From contig JAOARB010000006.1 of assembly GCA_025210775.1 (NCBI GenBank), forward strand, positions 166,475 through 230,474: a stretch of DNA of 64,000 nucleotides, read 5' to 3'. Source of the DNA: Prolixibacteraceae bacterium (GTDB lineage Bacteria > Bacteroidota > Bacteroidia > Bacteroidales > Prolixibacteraceae). Both the position numbers and the translations under genes were made by a program. The notes under the pieces are model-generated. The model had not been told where the DNA came from. It made no database searches and was given only the letters and a program-made list of their open reading frames with translations. Shown one piece after another: positions 7,924-16,748 of this stretch; position 1 is the first letter of the stretch, and each line of letters begins with the position of its first letter.

Positions 7924-10221
7924 TTAGAACACAAACATCCCTTTATTCTTTATATGCAATGAGGTTGTCTCTCCATTCAAAGTAACCTCAACGTCTTTCA
8001 AAGAAGTGACATCAATACGCTTATTAATCTGAACATGATTTTCACCATCTGCACACAACTGCATATGCCACTTTTTGTCTTTTAAAACAATCACCCCACT
8101 GAAAGGATTGGAAGCGGTAACCTGCAGATGATCCATAGAGACTTTGCGACAAGATCTAAAGAAATAGTATGACTTATCTAATCCATGGTAGTAACCATTC
8201 ATCTTATCATCCTTATCCCAAACAATCTGTCCAACTTTCTTCTTTTCTCTAAAAATAACTAAACCCGACGGTGTGTTTTCGAATTCTAAACCTTTCATAG
8301 AAGATTCAAACCCCATTACAAAAGTAGAATTTGCCTCTTTGGCATTAATCTTACTTGAGATATGATAACCTAACTGGGCATGTCCATCGCCACCTTTTCT
8401 TCTTTTATAATTATCATAAAACCAAGACTCCTTCACTTCTTGACTCCATTTATTAGAGGAAAGATCATATATCTTAAATAATTCACACTCTAGCGTAGAT
8501 GGTTTCACATTCCACTGTCCTTTTGCCACTTCAGAAAAAGGATTCAACTTACGTGTTTTACTATAATCATAACTATCTTTCTTTCCTGGAACAGAAACCA
8601 AAGAGTGCATTAACAATTCCATCTCTACTTTACGAGAAGCATCAATCTTATCATGTAAAACATAAAAATCATCAAGATAGATAAATTCACGCTGCCACTT
8701 ATTTAGCACCTTATTGTCGTACAATGATGTTGGGTCCAATACGATATCAAAATAGTCCGAAAAAGAATCTATACGCTTATCAGTAGCAAGAAGGAAAGAG
8801 GTCTTACCCCAAGCATCTCGGTTATAAGGAAATTCACCGAAATCAGGCCATACTTCTCCATCTCCTTTTTGTCCTTTCCCATCAATAATCAAAACGTTGT
8901 GTTCCGTTGTTAATTTAGGGTGAGAGTAGCCCATATCCACGATATATGGAATTCCATTTTTGTGAATCATAAACTGACCATCATCAGGATGGGCATGACC
9001 TTGATAATGCTGTCCTGACTTACACGTAAAATAGGCAGCATCATTCTTCCAAGAAGATCGCCACGCAAATATTCCAACATCTTCAAATAAGTGCCACTGT
9101 TTTAATGTGTCCAGATTCACACTTGGTGTGTCACATTTCCACAAATAACGCCATACATCATAATAAGCCTTCGACTTGTTTTCGCCTTTATAAACATCTA
9201 AATCGTTAGCCATCCATTGTGCAATAGGATCATTTAATGTTTTTGCAAGCAATGGAAAGACACAAGTAGGATTACCCCAGAATTCTGGTTTCGCATCACC
9301 ATAAAGAGCCAATCCTCCAAAATTATCTGTACCACCTGGAAGAATCGAATAGATGGCATATTTGGATGTATTCTTAAACCATTCTAAATCCTCAAAAGGT
9401 TTATTCGTACCATTATATTTGGCATGTCTTAAGATCTCAAACCACAACAGGTAAGTCTTTAGTTGGAACATATAGTAAGTTGCCCCCTCATCAGATACTC
9501 CATCAGACATATGATGGTTCATCTCTGTAGTCAATCGATGGAATTTATCTGATAATACCTTGTCCCATTTCGCCTTCATTCCTTCTGATAAGCCATCCAC
9601 GACATAACGTACTGCTGTCAAGCCAGAATAAACATTCGTTCCATGGTTACAGTTCATTCCTTTAAATTCAGTTGTACGAAAACGAGGATAATCATCACAG
9701 AACTTATCCGCAATTTCAATAAGTTGTTTTTCAATATAAACTCTCTCCTTCTTAGAAAGTTCTGGGTATAACATATCATAAGTAGCAGACATATTGACCA
9801 AATATTGTCCCATTCCCAGATCATTTACAGGACACTTACTTTTATCCTCAAACCAAGGTTGCCAGACTTCCGAACGACAAAACTGTAGCATACTTTTTTT
9901 AAGGTAAGGTAAATACGCAAGCTTAGAATCAAGCAATTGCATCAAAGCCATTCCTGCGAGTTTCTCGGATTGACTATGAAGTTTTTTCTTCTCTGGATGC
10001 TCGAATGAAACATTCTTTAGTAAGTGCTCACTATCCTTACGAAGAGATTTCCACTCCTCTTTATGTGTCGTATAACGGGCATTGCTTAACTCCTTAATAT
10101 CATCTGTAGAGAAAAACAAGCGTGGATGTTTTTGTGCCTTTAATGGACTAGTAACAATCAAAATGAATGACACAACAATCAAAATGAATGACACAAAAAT
10201 AAAAAACAAAGATTTATTCAT
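7924..10221 (-). CDS. Heparinase II/III family polysaccharide lyase
   Basis: Secreted or periplasmic lyase that would cleave uronic-acid-containing polysaccharide by beta-elimination. The 765-residue length and domain order fit heparinase II-like enzymes: signal peptide, alpha/alpha toroid (about 35-390), then the Hepar_II_III beta-sandwich. Candidate catalytic features are NH in MNCNHGTN (about 190), Tyr in DEGATYYMF (about 245) and His in GHAHPDDGQF (about 400), comparable to the Asn/His-Tyr-His set of this fold. Substrate (heparin/heparan, alginate or other) cannot be read from sequence. No SusC/SusD pair or sulfatase is adjacent, so this is not an obvious polysaccharide utilisation locus. 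The signal peptide contains an exact 21-bp tandem duplication. Confidence 0.85.
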   Translation of the reverse strand: MNKSLFFIFVSFILIVVSFILIVTSPLKAQKHPRLFFSTDDIKELSNARYTTHKEEWKSLRKDSEHLLKNVSFEHPEKKKLHSQSEKLAGMALMQLLDSKLAYLPYLKKSMLQFCRSEVWQPWFEDKSKCPVNDLGMGQYLVNMSATYDMLYPELSKKERVYIEKQLIEIADKFCDDYPRFRTTEFKGMNCNHGTNVYSGLTAVRYVVDGLSEGMKAKWDKVLSDKFHRLTTEMNHHMSDGVSDEGATYYMFQLKTYLLWFEILRHAKYNGTNKPFEDLEWFKNTSKYAIYSILPGGTDNFGGLALYGDAKPEFWGNPTCVFPLLAKTLNDPIAQWMANDLDVYKGENKSKAYYDVWRYLWKCDTPSVNLDTLKQWHLFEDVGIFAWRSSWKNDAAYFTCKSGQHYQGHAHPDDGQFMIHKNGIPYIVDMGYSHPKLTTEHNVLIIDGKGQKGDGEVWPDFGEFPYNRDAWGKTSFLLATDKRIDSFSDYFDIVLDPTSLYDNKVLNKWQREFIYLDDFYVLHDKIDASRKVEMELLMHSLVSVPGKKDSYDYSKTRKLNPFSEVAKGQWNVKPSTLECELFKIYDLSSNKWSQEVKESWFYDNYKRRKGGDGHAQLGYHISSKINAKEANSTFVMGFESSMKGLEFENTPSGLVIFREKKKVGQIVWDKDDKMNGYYHGLDKSYYFFRSCRKVSMDHLQVTASNPFSGVIVLKDKKWHMQLCADGENHVQINKRIDVTSLKDVEVTLNGETTSLHIKNKGMFVF
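10153..10194. repeat. 21-bp exact tandem duplication in signal peptide
   Basis: Two perfect copies of a 21-base unit (10153-10173 and 10174-10194) encode a repeated SFILIV heptapeptide, lengthening the hydrophobic core of the lyase signal peptide while keeping the frame. The upstream gap 10222-10610 holds no recognisable gene, promoter box or RNA. Confidence 0.9.
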
Positions 10222-10610
10222 AAAGCGATCTGTTTGTATTATATCTTAATGGATAGCCTACATGCAATACCTTACAAAGCCTCTGTGTTACATAAAAACG
10301 ACAATATTAAACAATTATAATAGAGACTTTTTGTGGTATATGATAAGCTTCTCCTTAAGACGGGTTCCAAACAAAATAAATACAGAAATAGGACATAGGG
10401 TATCAAAACTGTCCTTGTCCACTTATTTGGTATTCTTTTGTAAAAAAGTCCACCACTAATGAATAAATATAGTATATCTTAATTCAGACATACTCAATAA
10501 TGGAACTAATCGAAGTAAATACATACAATGAATGAACGAATGATTTAACAAATATATAAGCCAATACATTCTCAGCTAACGTAATAAACACAATAATTAA
10601 ATTATTATAT

Positions 10611-11372
10611 CTAGGAACTAAACCATTTCTTTAAAGCAATCGCTTTTTGTTTGCTAACAACAATATCTTCATCAAAATGACATATCGTCTTTATTTTAAG
10701 CTTGCCATTAAAATATATATTCATTTGTTTGATAGACTCCATTTGAAGAATATATTGTCTATTAACACGAAAAAATTGAGCCGAGTCAACTTCGTTTTCA
10801 ATCTGATCAAGAGTTAATGATAGAACATACATTTTATGATCACGAGTATAACATTTTACAACCCCTAGATCCACAAAAAAAGCTAAGATATCATCTATTA
10901 AAATTGGAATTAGGTTATCCTTAGACTGAATCAAAAATGATTTTCGAAAACTGGGCTTAGCTTCATTTATTTGGCATATTACTTGGTTCACTAAATCCTT
11001 AGTAATATTAGGTAAGGGAGGAAAAGCTTTAAATTTATTCAAAGCTTCAAACAATTCAGTTTTAATCAAAGGTTTTAATAAATAATCAACACTATTATGT
11101 TTAAATGCTTTTATAGCATATTGATCATAAGCCGTAATAAAAATAATAGGTTGATCAATATTAACTTCATCAAATATATCAAAAGAGATACCATCAGATA
11201 GATGTATGTCCATAAAAACAAGATCAATCTCTGGCTTATTTTTAAAGTATACTATAGAGTTACGTACCGAATCAATTACTGCATCGATTTGAATTAATGG
11301 GTCATATTCTGAAATTAAACGTTTTAATATTTCTTGAGGTCCCCACTCGTCTTCTATAATTACTACACGCAT
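10611..11372 (-). CDS. LytTR-family response regulator
   Basis: Two-component response regulator of the LytR/AlgR type. The N-terminal receiver domain (about 1-115) has the acidic pocket ED at 7-8, phospho-acceptor Asp55 in VFMDIHL, Thr in FITAYD and the conserved Lys in LLKPL. The C-terminal LytTR DNA-binding domain (about 150-253) includes the typical FFRVNRQYIL stretch. It is the last gene of the RND operon, 6 bp after the sensor-kinase gene that ends at 11379. The two perfect repeats upstream of the operon promoter (19175-19210) have the spacing expected for LytTR sites, so the likely role is autoregulation of the pump operon. That link is inference. Confidence 0.93.
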   Translation of the reverse strand: MRVVIIEDEWGPQEILKRLISEYDPLIQIDAVIDSVRNSIVYFKNKPEIDLVFMDIHLSDGISFDIFDEVNIDQPIIFITAYDQYAIKAFKHNSVDYLLKPLIKTELFEALNKFKAFPPLPNITKDLVNQVICQINEAKPSFRKSFLIQSKDNLIPILIDDILAFFVDLGVVKCYTRDHKMYVLSLTLDQIENEVDSAQFFRVNRQYILQMESIKQMNIYFNGKLKIKTICHFDEDIVVSKQKAIALKKWFSS

Positions 11373-11378
11373 ACACTT

Positions 11379-12524
11379 TTAATTTAGAATTGGTACTTTT
11401 ACTGTAAAACAGGTATCTTTTCGTATCACAAGATCTTTATTTAATAAAATCTTACATCTTTTAGACAATCCAGATATGCCATTTCCCATACTTTCTTCCA
11501 AATTTCTTCTCTCACACAAAACATGAGATACAACAAGGTAATCGTCTTCTAAAAAGATTTTTACTTCTAGTGGATTATCTTTAGATATTTCGTTATGTTT
11601 CACTGCATTTTCTATTAAAATCTGAATTGACAGCACTGGTATCTGAATAATCTTAAATAATGGAGACCATTGAATATTAAGGTTAAAATAGTTTGAGAAT
11701 CGTATCTTTAATAGTTCATCATAACTATCCAAAAAGAACATCTCATCTTCAATAGAGACAAGGTCTTTATCTTTACTTTGTAAAATGTAACGATAAAGTC
11801 TTGATAAATGTGATGAAAAAAGAACTGCCTTATCTTGATCAATTAATATTAGTGCGTTTAAAGTATTAAGTGAATTAAAAAGAAAATGAGGATTCATAAA
11901 ACTCTTTAATTCGTTTAATTCACTTCTTAATTTCTCACTTTTCAATTCCTCTTTTTCCAACTGGTCTGATTCTTTTTGTTGTTGATATTGAATAGACCTA
12001 GAGATAAGTATTAGAATAGAAGTGACAACACTCCAACCAAATATCAAGGCAATAAAACTCGTTTTGCCAAGATGATCAACTTCTAACTTCTTTGAAACAG
12101 TAAGATGAAGTGATAAAATCATAATAACAATAACAATATTACCTAATACAGATAATAGTATATTTCCATAATGATTTCTAAAAGATATCTTCGTACGCCA
12201 AATTAAATTAAACGACAAAATCCCCCAAGATAAAAAGAACATTAAAATAATTCCCATGAACCAAAATAAGACTCCTTTTGACAAAAAACCATACTCAGTT
12301 TTACTAACCTCTTGTGATAAAAGATTAACTGTTGATTGTATATTTATGAACAAAGAGAACAATAACGATATGACAATTATTAAAGTTCTTCTATTAATAA
12401 ATTTATTTTCTTGGATTCTCACTTTTGATAGATTAATCGTTCTTAAACAAAGATACCATAAGTTAGAATAAAAATTAATAACTAGATTGGCTGATTTCGT
12501 AAAAAACACTTTCATTACACTCAT
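11379..12524 (-). CDS. LytS-like membrane sensor histidine kinase
   Basis: Sensor kinase of the His_kinase (LytS/YehU) family that partners LytTR regulators. The 381-residue product has four predicted membrane helices (about 46-63, 84-104, 122-142 and 156-175), a short coiled coil (about 180-208), the phospho-acceptor motif MNPHFLFNSLN with His213, and a C-terminal ATPase domain with the N box ILIENAVKHNE. No periplasmic sensor domain is evident; the loops are short. Any extracytoplasmic signal must therefore come through the membrane domain or from a partner, perhaps the binding domain on the TolC-like protein of the same operon (inference). It starts 54 bp after the RND gene, with a perfect hairpin in the gap. 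Confidence 0.93.
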   Translation of the reverse strand: MSVMKVFFTKSANLVINFYSNLWYLCLRTINLSKVRIQENKFINRRTLIIVISLLFSLFINIQSTVNLLSQEVSKTEYGFLSKGVLFWFMGIILMFFLSWGILSFNLIWRTKISFRNHYGNILLSVLGNIVIVIMILSLHLTVSKKLEVDHLGKTSFIALIFGWSVVTSILILISRSIQYQQQKESDQLEKEELKSEKLRSELNELKSFMNPHFLFNSLNTLNALILIDQDKAVLFSSHLSRLYRYILQSKDKDLVSIEDEMFFLDSYDELLKIRFSNYFNLNIQWSPLFKIIQIPVLSIQILIENAVKHNEISKDNPLEVKIFLEDDYLVVSHVLCERRNLEESMGNGISGLSKRCKILLNKDLVIRKDTCFTVKVPILN

Positions 12525-12540
12525 ATGTTAGGCAATGTTC

Positions 12541-12567
12541 AGTCATTTTGAACATCACAAAATGACT
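12541..12567. promoter_or_regulatory. Intercistronic hairpin between pump and kinase genes
   Basis: AGTCATTTT (12541-12549) and AAAATGACT (12559-12567) form a 9-bp perfect stem with a 9-base loop between the RND stop codon and the kinase start. No long T run follows, so it may be an attenuator or mRNA-stability element. One arm (minus strand TTAGTCATTTT) resembles the start of the operator repeat ATTAGTCACTTCATT. Confidence 0.5.
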
Positions 12568-12578
12568 AAACATCTATT

Positions 12579-15500
12579 CTACCGTTTTAATAAAACACAA
12601 TATATTACAGGAATAAAGATCAATGTAATAATAGTACCAAAAAGAAGTCCGATCATGATCGTTACAGCCATTGGTTGCCATATTTCCCCTCCGTTCAGAT
12701 AAAGTGGAATTAGTCCCATAACCGTTGTTAGTGTAGATAATAATATTGGACGGAATCGTTGTAGGCAGGCCTCGATTACTGCACTACTTATATTTGTTGG
12801 ATTCTCTTCAATTTCAAAATCAATTCGATCAACTAATACAATTGCATTATTAATCACGATTCCAGCAAGAGAAATAACACCTAAAAATGCCATAAATCCA
12901 AAAGGAACACGAAATAAATGAAGCCCTAAAACCATTCCAATAACACCTAAGGGGATAGTGCACACTACCATAAATGTTTTACGAAGAGAGTTAAATTGTA
13001 TTACTAATAATAAAAAGATAATGAACATTGATAACGGAATATAACGCGCGACAGCCATCATGTTTTCTTCAGAATTTTCTTCTTCTCCACCAATTGAATA
13101 ATCATACCCTTTGGGCCAAAACTTCTTTTGTTCTTTTAACCAAGGGGATATCTCCTTCATTATACTCGCAGCATTTCCATCCATAGATAACTCTGAAGAC
13201 ACTGTAATAGTTCTTTTTGTATTCTCTCTCACGATCTTTGCATACCCCCACATTGGAACAATATTAGCAACCTGAGCTAAAGGGACAGCTTTACCTGTTT
13301 GACTTGAGAAAACCAATACTGAATTAAGCTCAGAAACCTCTTTTTCATTTCCACCGTACTCTTTAAGGTCTATTTGGAAAGAATTCTCTGACTCCCTAAA
13401 TTCACCAGAATGATAACCGATAAGAGAACTATGTAATGATTGTGCAACATCTTGATTTGATATTTTAGCTTCAATAGCCTTTTCTGGATGTGTTGCAATA
13501 AAATATTTTAGACTTTTAAGTCCCCAATCATCTTTAATATTCTTTGTTCCATCTAAGGATAATAATTTCTTCTTTATAGTTGTTGAAATCTTAGACAACA
13601 CCTCAGGATCTTTTCCTTTTATTTTTATCTCGATAGGAGTACCACTTCCTCCAGACCCAAGTAATCCGACCTTAATTTCAGCATCAGGGAATGATGACAC
13701 GGAGAACTCATCCAGTTGATTTATTATATGATTGTTAATCAAAAAAGAAGACGTATTAATAAGCATATGAGCATAATTACTATTTTCCTCGTCTGCAGTA
13801 TAACCAAGGTCATAAGAAGAAGGACCTTTACCAACAAAACTACTATACGAAATTACACCATCTATATTTTTCTCACCAACGATCAAATTACTATCAATGA
13901 ATTCTTCTATCTCATTAATCAACCTTGAAGTCTCCTCAATTCTAACCCCTTCAGGCAATTGCAAATCAAGCGTGATCATACTTCTATCACTATCGGGAAA
14001 AAATACGAACGAAAGCTTCGTAAATGCTATAATAGACAATATAAAGGTTATACATGTTCCAATCAAAACAGACCTTTTATTTTTGAGAGCCATATCCATT
14101 ACAATCAGATATCTCGATCTCAGTGAATCAAAGCAATAATCTAGAAGAATACTTATTTTGGATTTTTTTTTCTCTTTGTAGAAGAATATACAGAAAAAAG
14201 TAATTACACTTAAAGACATAAACCAAGAACTAAGCAAAGAAATCGTAATTACAAGAAATATTGGTCCCATAATATCCCCCATTACAGACTCTGCAAGATA
14301 AAATGAAGAGAAAGCAGCTGAGGTTGTTAAAGTTGAAACTAACAATGGAATTAATAGCTCATTACACGATTCAATAGCAGCTTTAGTAATACTCATTCCA
14401 CCTTCAGTTTTAACCATAAAAGATTCAGCCACAACAATACCATTATCCACCATCATGCCTAATGCCATAATTAATGCAGCTAATGAAATCTGATTGATTC
14501 CAAGATCGAAAAATGACATAATCATTATCGTAGTAATTGTTACAATTGGAATCAAACTAGCAATAATAAGTCCATTTCGTAGACCTAAGAAAATAAGCAT
14601 TACAACAAAGACAATCACAATTGACTGAAATAAATTCACTACAAAATCATCTACTTTATCTTCAATATAATGATCAATAGAGGAAATTCTATCAAGTTCA
14701 AGACCTATGGGTAAGCTAGAAGAATAGGAAGAGATTAAAACATCAATATCATTACCTAACTTAATTATATTAGCACCATCTTTGAGTGAAATATGTAAGG
14801 ATAAGGCCTTTTTACCTTCAACGGATACAATCTGTGATGCAGGAGAAACATACTCTCGACGAATTTTGGCAATATCTTTTAAATAAACGACACCATCACC
14901 AACAGGTATAAGCATATTCTCTAATCCCTCCAAATCATTAAAATTGCCAGATGGTTCTAAAATAACCCTATGTTTATCAACATTAATCATGCCCCCACTA
15001 AGTAAAATATTCGTTGAAGTGATTTGTTGTTTAAGAAAATCAATTGTTAAACCAAAACGTTGTAAAACTGCATTATCATACTCTATTAGAACTCGTTGTT
15101 CTTGAATACCATTGATAACAACCTTTGCAGCCCCATCAAGCATTATAAGCTTATTTTTTAGATCTTCTGCAACAGATTTCATCTTTTCATAACTAAAACC
15201 ATCACTAGTAATAGCTAAAGCAATACCAAAGACCTCTCCAATTCCTTCATCCTTAAGAATAGGTTTTACACCATTGGGTAAGTTGGAAAGTCTTTCTAAC
15301 TTACGTCTTAAACGATCCCAGACATCTTGCAACGAATTAGGAGCGACTTCCATTTTTAGTTCAACATTAACAATTGACACACCTGCTCTTGAAACACTTG
15401 TCACCTTTTTAATTTCAGGTAACTCCAGAACAACTTCTTCAATTTTATCTGTAACGAAACTTTCCACCCTCATAGGAGCAGCCCCAGGAAATGACGTAAC

Positions 15501-15641
15501 AATAGAAGCCACTCTTATGGTATAAGGAGGCATACTATTCTTTGGAAGTTTATGATACGCAACAATACCACTTACCATAATCACAGCCAAGATAGAAATT
15601 ACTATTCGACTTTTTATTATTGAGAATTCTGTTATATTCAT
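12579..15641 (-). CDS. RND family efflux pump permease (HAE1-type)
   Basis: Inner-membrane proton-driven RND transporter, the engine of a tripartite efflux pump. The 1020 residues show the duplicated AcrB-type plan: helix 1 (about 10-30), a large periplasmic loop, helices 2-6, a second periplasmic loop and the C-terminal helix set. The TM4 motif is MALGMMVDNGIVVAE: the first acidic residue of the AcrB Asp-Asp pair is kept and the second is Asn. The TM10 region has GIVINNAIVLVDR. Overall this fits the HAE1 (drug/lipophile) branch seen in Bacteroidota rather than heavy-metal CzcA, but the substrate is unknown. It starts 11 bp after the adaptor gene, in an operon with the TolC-like gene upstream and two-component genes downstream. 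Confidence 0.95.
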   Translation of the reverse strand: MNITEFSIIKSRIVISILAVIMVSGIVAYHKLPKNSMPPYTIRVASIVTSFPGAAPMRVESFVTDKIEEVVLELPEIKKVTSVSRAGVSIVNVELKMEVAPNSLQDVWDRLRRKLERLSNLPNGVKPILKDEGIGEVFGIALAITSDGFSYEKMKSVAEDLKNKLIMLDGAAKVVINGIQEQRVLIEYDNAVLQRFGLTIDFLKQQITSTNILLSGGMINVDKHRVILEPSGNFNDLEGLENMLIPVGDGVVYLKDIAKIRREYVSPASQIVSVEGKKALSLHISLKDGANIIKLGNDIDVLISSYSSSLPIGLELDRISSIDHYIEDKVDDFVVNLFQSIVIVFVVMLIFLGLRNGLIIASLIPIVTITTIMIMSFFDLGINQISLAALIMALGMMVDNGIVVAESFMVKTEGGMSITKAAIESCNELLIPLLVSTLTTSAAFSSFYLAESVMGDIMGPIFLVITISLLSSWFMSLSVITFFCIFFYKEKKKSKISILLDYCFDSLRSRYLIVMDMALKNKRSVLIGTCITFILSIIAFTKLSFVFFPDSDRSMITLDLQLPEGVRIEETSRLINEIEEFIDSNLIVGEKNIDGVISYSSFVGKGPSSYDLGYTADEENSNYAHMLINTSSFLINNHIINQLDEFSVSSFPDAEIKVGLLGSGGSGTPIEIKIKGKDPEVLSKISTTIKKKLLSLDGTKNIKDDWGLKSLKYFIATHPEKAIEAKISNQDVAQSLHSSLIGYHSGEFRESENSFQIDLKEYGGNEKEVSELNSVLVFSSQTGKAVPLAQVANIVPMWGYAKIVRENTKRTITVSSELSMDGNAASIMKEISPWLKEQKKFWPKGYDYSIGGEEENSEENMMAVARYIPLSMFIIFLLLVIQFNSLRKTFMVVCTIPLGVIGMVLGLHLFRVPFGFMAFLGVISLAGIVINNAIVLVDRIDFEIEENPTNISSAVIEACLQRFRPILLSTLTTVMGLIPLYLNGGEIWQPMAVTIMIGLLFGTIITLIFIPVIYCVLLKR

Positions 15642-15652
15642 GTTGAAATATC

Positions 15653-16738
15653 TTATTTAAGAAGTACCTTCTGTTCATCCATCAACGTTCTTAAGCCTGC
15701 TGTTGCGATGAGCTCATCTTCTTTTAACCCCTCTTTAACCTGTATTCCTTGATTAAAATATTCACCTATAGTAATGGCTGATAGATGAGCTACAGCAATT
15801 GAATCATTTATAGGTTCTAACTTAAACACGTAATGACGTTTGTTTAATTCAATGACAGATGTAATAGGAATCTTTATAGAGGATTGATGAAATCTAGGAT
15901 TATGAAATAACACTTTTGCAACCATCCCTTCTCTTATGTTAACAGATGGATTTTTTAGTTTTACCTTCAATTCATAAAGAGAAGTCGATTTATTAATATT
16001 AGGTGCAACTTCTGTTATGATTCCTTTAAAATCATTGTTGTCTAAAGAAGGAATATTTACGTCAACATAATCCCCTCTTTTAACTTTATTAATAAGTCGA
16101 TCAGGAACATTTACAACGACTTCAAAACCATTACCTCCATTCATTCGAATAATAGTATTGCCTGCAGACACAGTTTCATTTTTTTCTACATTAACTTCAG
16201 CAATAATCCCTGATATTGGAGCAACGATTGTTTCAAACTTCTTTTTATCTAAAAGCAAGTCTACTTCTTTACAAGCAGAATCGTATTGTGATTTAGCATT
16301 TGACAACTTATTCCGAGCAATCTCAAAATCGTTTAACGAAATATTATCTTTAACATACAATTGTTGTATTCTTTTGAAATTAGAATTTGCTAATTGTAGT
16401 GAAGATTTGAGATTCGCTTTTTGGCTATTCGCTTTCTCAACAGATAACATTGTTTGTTTTTGATCTAATGCTACAAGCAAATCATTTTTAACCACACGAT
16501 CACCCACATTTACATTAATTTGAGATATTATACCACCAGTACTAAAACTTAGGATAATACCATTTTCAGCTTGTATATTTCCTGTATATATTTCCGATAT
16601 TTGATCATGTGACGTAGATACAGTTATAAATTCAACTGGGCGAATAAATTCTTTTTTTTGAACATGTTTCGATGAACATGCAACCAAAAACAAAGAAGAA
16701 AAAAATAATATATACACTACAATCTTATTAATATTCAT
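15653..16738 (-). CDS. RND efflux periplasmic adaptor lipoprotein
   Basis: Membrane-fusion protein that bridges the RND permease to the outer-membrane channel. The start at 16738 is chosen because it gives a Lys-containing signal peptide with a lipobox (LVAC, Cys at about residue 21) and leaves a 10-bp gap after the TolC-like gene. A longer reading frame from 16822 would overlap that gene and spoil the signal peptide. The 361-residue lipoprotein has a barrel-sandwich (biotinyl-lipoyl) half with VGDRVVKNDLL, an alpha-hairpin (about 95-165), the second half with SGIIAEVNVEKNETV and a beta-barrel domain. The pump substrate cannot be inferred from it. Confidence 0.93.
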   Translation of the reverse strand: MNINKIVVYILFFSSLFLVACSSKHVQKKEFIRPVEFITVSTSHDQISEIYTGNIQAENGIILSFSTGGIISQINVNVGDRVVKNDLLVALDQKQTMLSVEKANSQKANLKSSLQLANSNFKRIQQLYVKDNISLNDFEIARNKLSNAKSQYDSACKEVDLLLDKKKFETIVAPISGIIAEVNVEKNETVSAGNTIIRMNGGNGFEVVVNVPDRLINKVKRGDYVDVNIPSLDNNDFKGIITEVAPNINKSTSLYELKVKLKNPSVNIREGMVAKVLFHNPRFHQSSIKIPITSVIELNKRHYVFKLEPINDSIAVAHLSAITIGEYFNQGIQVKEGLKEDELIATAGLRTLMDEQKVLLK

Positions 16739-16748
16739 CTTTTGTTTG

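Noticed and set aside
10262..10459. 65-codon open frame upstream of the lyase
   Set aside because: No promoter box, ribosome site or recognisable protein pattern; it looks like chance opening in AT-rich DNA.
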